Assembly (NCBI GenBank): GCA_051453625.1
Contig: JBOZIK010000001.1
Coordinates: 14,385,948-14,421,702 of the forward strand
DNA length: 35,755 nt
DNA from: Welwitschia mirabilis
Lineage: Eukaryota > Gnetophyta > Gnetopsida > Welwitschiales
Direction of reading: 5' to 3'
Shown one piece after another: positions 32,977 to 35,755 of the stretch (positions within the stretch are counted from its first letter, which is position 1; the number at the start of each line of letters is the position of its first letter). The notes below the pieces were generated by a model, which did not search any database, was not told the DNA's origin, and saw nothing but the letters and a program-made list of their open reading frames with translations. The position numbers and the translations under genes are program-made.

Positions 32977-32980
32977 CCAT
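32812..32980 (+). pseudogene. LOG: LONELY GUY (LOG) exon remnants, right copy
   Basis: Same exon as at 32223, here 32812-32910, with one residue closer to the family (MHERKTEMA) and one further (VKEV for VEEV). The donor is damaged: the TAAG of GTAAGT is deleted, leaving AA|GTTCTG. The following exon-like segment (GGCTTGGAAAAACTTTTG, 32939-32956) contains an in-frame TGA soon after. The element-like sequence with the 3' end of a Copia LTR begins at about 32981, which suggests the retrotransposon inserted into a LOG-derived exon, leaving any later exons beyond the window. Confidence 0.7.
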
Positions 32981-33105
32981 GACACAAGGCAATGTTTTAT
33001 AAGAAAAAAATGCCATAAAGATGTGGAAATATTGTGGGTGGGTCTATGCTATCACCGTCCTTTGATTTTCTGAATGTGTGCCAATGTGAGCCACACACCC
33101 CAACA
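32981..33105 (-). repeat. 3' LTR (or its outer part) of the younger minus-strand Copia
   Basis: Read on the minus strand, the LTR begins TGTTGGGGTGTGTGGCTCAC at 33105, directly after a polypurine tract. A TG...CA pair is available if the LTR ends at about 32981 (TTGTGTCA), giving about 125 bp, short for Copia; a longer LTR cannot be excluded but would have to include the LOG-like exon. A TATA-like CTTATAAAA lies near 33003-32995. The palindromic CRE box TGACGTCA (32961-32968, repeated at 32376-32383) lies just outside the short version. Confidence 0.5.
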
Positions 33106-33348
33106 ATCTCCACCTTGGCTTAAATTGGATACATTAATAGTATTTTAAGTGTTGTGTATGTCCATTAAGTCCAAATAGTATTTGAACTTTACCTTGGGAA
33201 GAGACTTGGTTAACATGTCAGCGGGATTTTGTGAAGTATGTATCTTTTGTATAATAATGTCTCCTATAGCAAGAATGTTTTTAATATAGTAATGCTTCAA
33301 TGTGTTTAGTTCTTGAGTGATACATATCATTCTTAGTAAGATGAATAG
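33097..33348. repeat. Left copy of a 252-bp gap-flanking duplication
   Basis: Collinear, without indels, with 33449-33700 (252 bases each), around the 100-N gap 33349-33448. Substitutions include CTTAAATT/CTCAAATT and ATTAATAG/ATTGATAG. Covers the LTR/polypurine junction and the RNase H tail. Confidence 0.93.
33106..33118 (-). other. Copia polypurine tract
   Basis: On the minus strand CCAAGGTGGAGAT immediately precedes the LTR start TGTTGGGG. This is the standard plus-strand priming site for Copia. The duplicate beyond the gap repeats it at 33458-33470. Confidence 0.75.
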
Positions 33349-33448
33349 NNNNNNNNNNNNNNNNNNNNNNNNNNNNNNNNNNNNNNNNNNNNNNNNNNNN
33401 NNNNNNNNNNNNNNNNNNNNNNNNNNNNNNNNNNNNNNNNNNNNNNNN

Positions 33449-33700
33449 ACCCCAACAATCTCCACCTTGGCTCAAATTGGATACATTGATAGTATTTTAA
33501 GTGTTGTGTATGTCCATTAAGTCCAAATAGTATTTAAACTTTATCTTGGGAAGAGACTTGGTTAACATGTCAGCAGGATTTGGTGAAGTATGTATCTTTT
33601 GTATAATAATGTCTCCTATAGCAAGAGTGTTTTTAATATAGTAATGCTTCAATGTGTTTAGTTCTTGAGTGATACATATCATTCTTAGTAAGATGAATAG
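33449..33700. repeat. Right copy of the 252-bp gap-flanking duplication
   Basis: See 33097-33348. This copy continues into the rest of the RNase H, so it is the one connected to the coding interior. Confidence 0.93.
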
Positions 33701-34251
33701 CACTTTGGCTATCACAGAATACCACAGTCCTGTCTTAGGGTATACCAATTTCAGTCACTAAACCTCAAAGCCATGTAACTTCTTTGATACCTTCAGTTAC
33801 TCAAACATACTCTGCCTCAGTTATTGATAATGCAGCAATCGATTGAAGAGATGCCTTCTAGCTAATAGCAGAATTATAGAGAGTGAAGATGTATCTTGAA
33901 AGAGACCTTCATCTATTTAAGTCACTACCATAATCAGAATCAGTAAATCCTACTACATTATTTGATGTAGTTTCATTTCCATCAAACACTAAGTCCAAAG
34001 TGGAAGAGCCCTTTAAATAATGAAGGATATATTTTACTGCATTCCAATGATCCTTTCCTGGATTATGCATGTATCAACTTACTATACTGACAGCATATGT
34101 GAGATTAGATCTAGTGCAGACCATAGCATACATTAAACTTCGAATAGCATTAGCATAAGGAATGGTTAATATATGCTCAATATCTTTTTTTAGTTTTTGG
34201 AAAATAATCTGAAGACAATTTGAAGTAAGTAGGGAAGAGAGTAGAAACAGG

Positions 34252-34423
34252 TTTACAATTTAACATATTAAACCTATTAAGAACTTTNNNNNNNNNNNNN
34301 NNNNNNNNNNNNNNNNNNNNNNNNNNNNNNNNNNNNNNNNNNNNNNNNNNNNNNNNNNNNNNNNNNNNNNNNNNNNNNNNNNNNNNNTTTACAATTTAAC
34401 ATATTAAACCTATTAAGAACTTT
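34252..34423. repeat. 36-bp identical overlap around a 100-N gap
   Basis: 34252-34287 and 34388-34423 are identical (TTTACAATTTAACATATTAA and the following 16 bases). The 100-N gap 34288-34387 lies between them, so the contigs overlap rather than being separated. Confidence 0.93.
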
Positions 34424-34549
34424 CTGAATATATTTTCTTTGAGAAAGAAACAATTTTCCAGCTTGACGATCTTTGCGAATTTTCATACCAAGAATTTTTT
34501 TGGCTTTACTCAGATCCTTAATTTCAAATTTCTTGTTAAGTTGAGATTT

Positions 34550-34813
34550 TAACCTGTCAATCAAAGACTTGTTGCAAGAAGCAATTAACATGTCATCGAC
34601 ATACAGCAACAAATATACAAAGGAATGATCANNNNNNNNNNNNNNNNNNNNNNNNNNNNNNNNNNNNNNNNNNNNNNNNNNNNNNNNNNNNNNNNNNNNN
34701 NNNNNNNNNNNNNNNNNNNNNNNNNNNNNNNTAACCTATCAATCAAAGACTTGTTGTGAGAAGCAATTAACATGTCATCGACATATAGCAACAAATATAC
34801 AAAGAAATGATCA
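34550..34813. repeat. 82-bp duplicated flanks around a 100-N gap
   Basis: 34550-34631 and 34732-34813 are collinear with about five substitutions and no indel, on either side of the gap 34632-34731. They encode the YVDD region of the reverse transcriptase twice. Confidence 0.92.
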
Positions 34814-34993
34814 AAATATAGCTGGTAATAGATATAGTGATCATATTGACTTCTGAGAAAACCCTGTCTAATCATAAATGTATCAAACTTCTTGTACCAC
34901 TGTCGCAGAGCTTGTTAAGGCCATATAATGATTTTTTTAGATGACACACATAACCTTCTCTACTTAGGATTACAAAACCCTCAAGCTGCTTCA

Positions 34994-35003
34994 NNNNNNN
35001 NNN
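34994..35003. other. 10-N gap inside Copia reverse transcriptase
   Basis: Falls between HGDLN and KQLEGF on the minus strand, where the family has a few residues (typically Glu-Glu-x-x-Met). Gap size is a placeholder. Confidence 0.8.
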
Positions 35004-35699
35004 ATTAAGATCTCCATGTGAAAAGGCAGTTTTGACATCGAGTTGATGTAACTCCATGTCAAATAAGACCACAAATACAAGTAGTACACGAATTGAAGTA
35101 TGACAAATTACAGGTGAAAAATTTTCATGGAAATCAATACCTTCTTTTTTATTGTAGCCTTTGATAACCAACCATGCTTTCCATCTTGCATTTTCTACTC
35201 CAGGGATGCCTTTGTTTTTCTTGTAGATCCACTTACAGTTCAAAGGACGTTTGTCAGATGGAAGTTTACACAACATCCAAGATTTATTTTTACAGAGANN
35301 NNNNNNNNNNNNNNNNNNNNNNNNNNNNNNNNNNNNNNNNNNNNNNNNNNNNNNNNNNNNNNNNNNNNNNNNNNNNNNNNNNNNNNNNNNNNNNNNNNTT
35401 CTTCATTAAGATCTCCATGTAAAAAGGCAGTTTTGACATCGAGTTGATGTAACTCCATGTCAAATAAGATCACAAATGCAAGTAGTACACGAATTAAAGT
35501 ATGACAAACTACAGGTGAAAAAATTTCATGGAAATTAATACCTTCTTTTTGATTGTAGCCTTTGATAACCAACCATGCTTTCCATCTTGCTTTTTCTACT
35601 CCAGGGATGCCTTTGTTTTTCTTTTAGATCCACTTATAGTTTAAAGGACGTTTGACAGATGGAATTTTACACAACATCCAAGATTTATTTTTATAGAGA
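35004..35699. repeat. 295-bp duplicated flanks around a 100-N gap
   Basis: 35004-35298 and 35405-35699 have equal length and are collinear, with scattered substitutions and no indel, around the gap 35299-35398. Both encode the N-terminal reverse transcriptase from the KWIYKKNKG region to LDVKTAF.HGDL. Confidence 0.93.
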
Positions 35700-35755
35700 T
35701 TGTCAATTTCTTCATTCATTTCTATTAACCACTTAGAGGGGTCAGTACAAGAAAT

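Larger units (their letters stand above)
33106..35755 (-). pseudogene. Younger Copia pol: reverse transcriptase and RNase H, running off the window
   Basis: From right to left on the minus strand: the start of reverse transcriptase (WLIEMNEEIDNL, KNKGIPGVEKARWKAWLV, EGINFHEIFSPV, LDVKTAFLHGDL near 35435-35400), KSLYGLNKL (near 34930), LLYVDDMLIA with intact YVDD (about 34780, and again about 34600), IKDLSKAKKILGMKI (34500s), RNase H with VVFCDSQSAIHLTKNDMYHS and RTKHIEALL (near 33730-33650), then a conserved NPADMLTKSLPK tail (33590-33550). The polypurine tract and LTR follow. Stops (for example in EAEYV-stop and VTWL-stop), a frameshift after KSLYGL and gap interruptions make it non-functional as assembled, but it is far less decayed than the Copia at 20-25 kb. 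Integrase and gag lie beyond 35755. Confidence 0.85.

Noticed and set aside
33145-35572. Reading the repeated reverse transcriptase and RNase H segments as a tandem array of retrotransposons or a new multi-domain system
   Set aside because: All repeats coincide with 100-N gaps and are collinear without indels, which fits unmerged contig ends of one element.

Overview
The window looks like nuclear DNA of a land plant, probably a seed plant with a large, repeat-rich genome (gymnosperm-like; this is an inference). Only one gene is convincingly intact: an intron-containing nitrate/peptide transporter family gene (NPF7.3/NRT1.5-like), with CpG-containing, GC-balanced exons in a very AT-rich background. 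Everything else recognisable is decayed mobile elements, pseudogene fragments of plant genes (cullin-4, LONELY GUY) and short tandem repeats. There are no bacterial features, rRNA, CRISPR or operons.

Layout. 1-1790: 5' end of a decayed Ty1/Copia element on + (LTR end, primer-binding site, gag with zinc knuckle). 1791-2518: noncoding repeat sequence that may end in a polypurine tract plus LTR, with a 45-bp tandem duplication. 2519-4450: an unexplained low-copy-looking island. 4451-8289: AT-rich, nothing recognised. 8290-10390: decayed L1-type LINE on +. 11646-12605: cullin-4 pseudogene on -. 12606-13560: unidentified open frames. 14436-15358: TC microsatellite, tRNA-related tandem units and an 80-bp tandem array that stops at the promoter side of the transporter gene. 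15359-18029: NPF promoter region and four-exon gene. 18341-18663: two tandem duplications. About 19641-25810: full-length but heavily mutated Copia on -, with two alignable LTRs. 27789-28335: CACTA-like non-autonomous DNA element. 32223-32980: LONELY GUY (cytokinin-activating enzyme) exon remnants, present twice around a gap. 32981-35755: a younger Copia on - (3' LTR edge, polypurine tract, RNase H and reverse transcriptase), continuing past the window end.

Assembly. Six 100-N and four 10-N runs are placeholders. Each 100-N gap is flanked by collinear near-identical copies of the same sequence (11 to about 488 bp), so these are most likely unmerged allelic or copy-variant contig ends rather than biological duplications. 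One 10-N gap hides the last splice acceptor of the NPF gene, so the longest open frame there starts too late.

I found no convincing undescribed biological system. The most useful points are the reconstructed NPF7.3-like gene with substituted proton-coupling residues, the cullin-4 and LOG relics, and the gap-flanking duplications.
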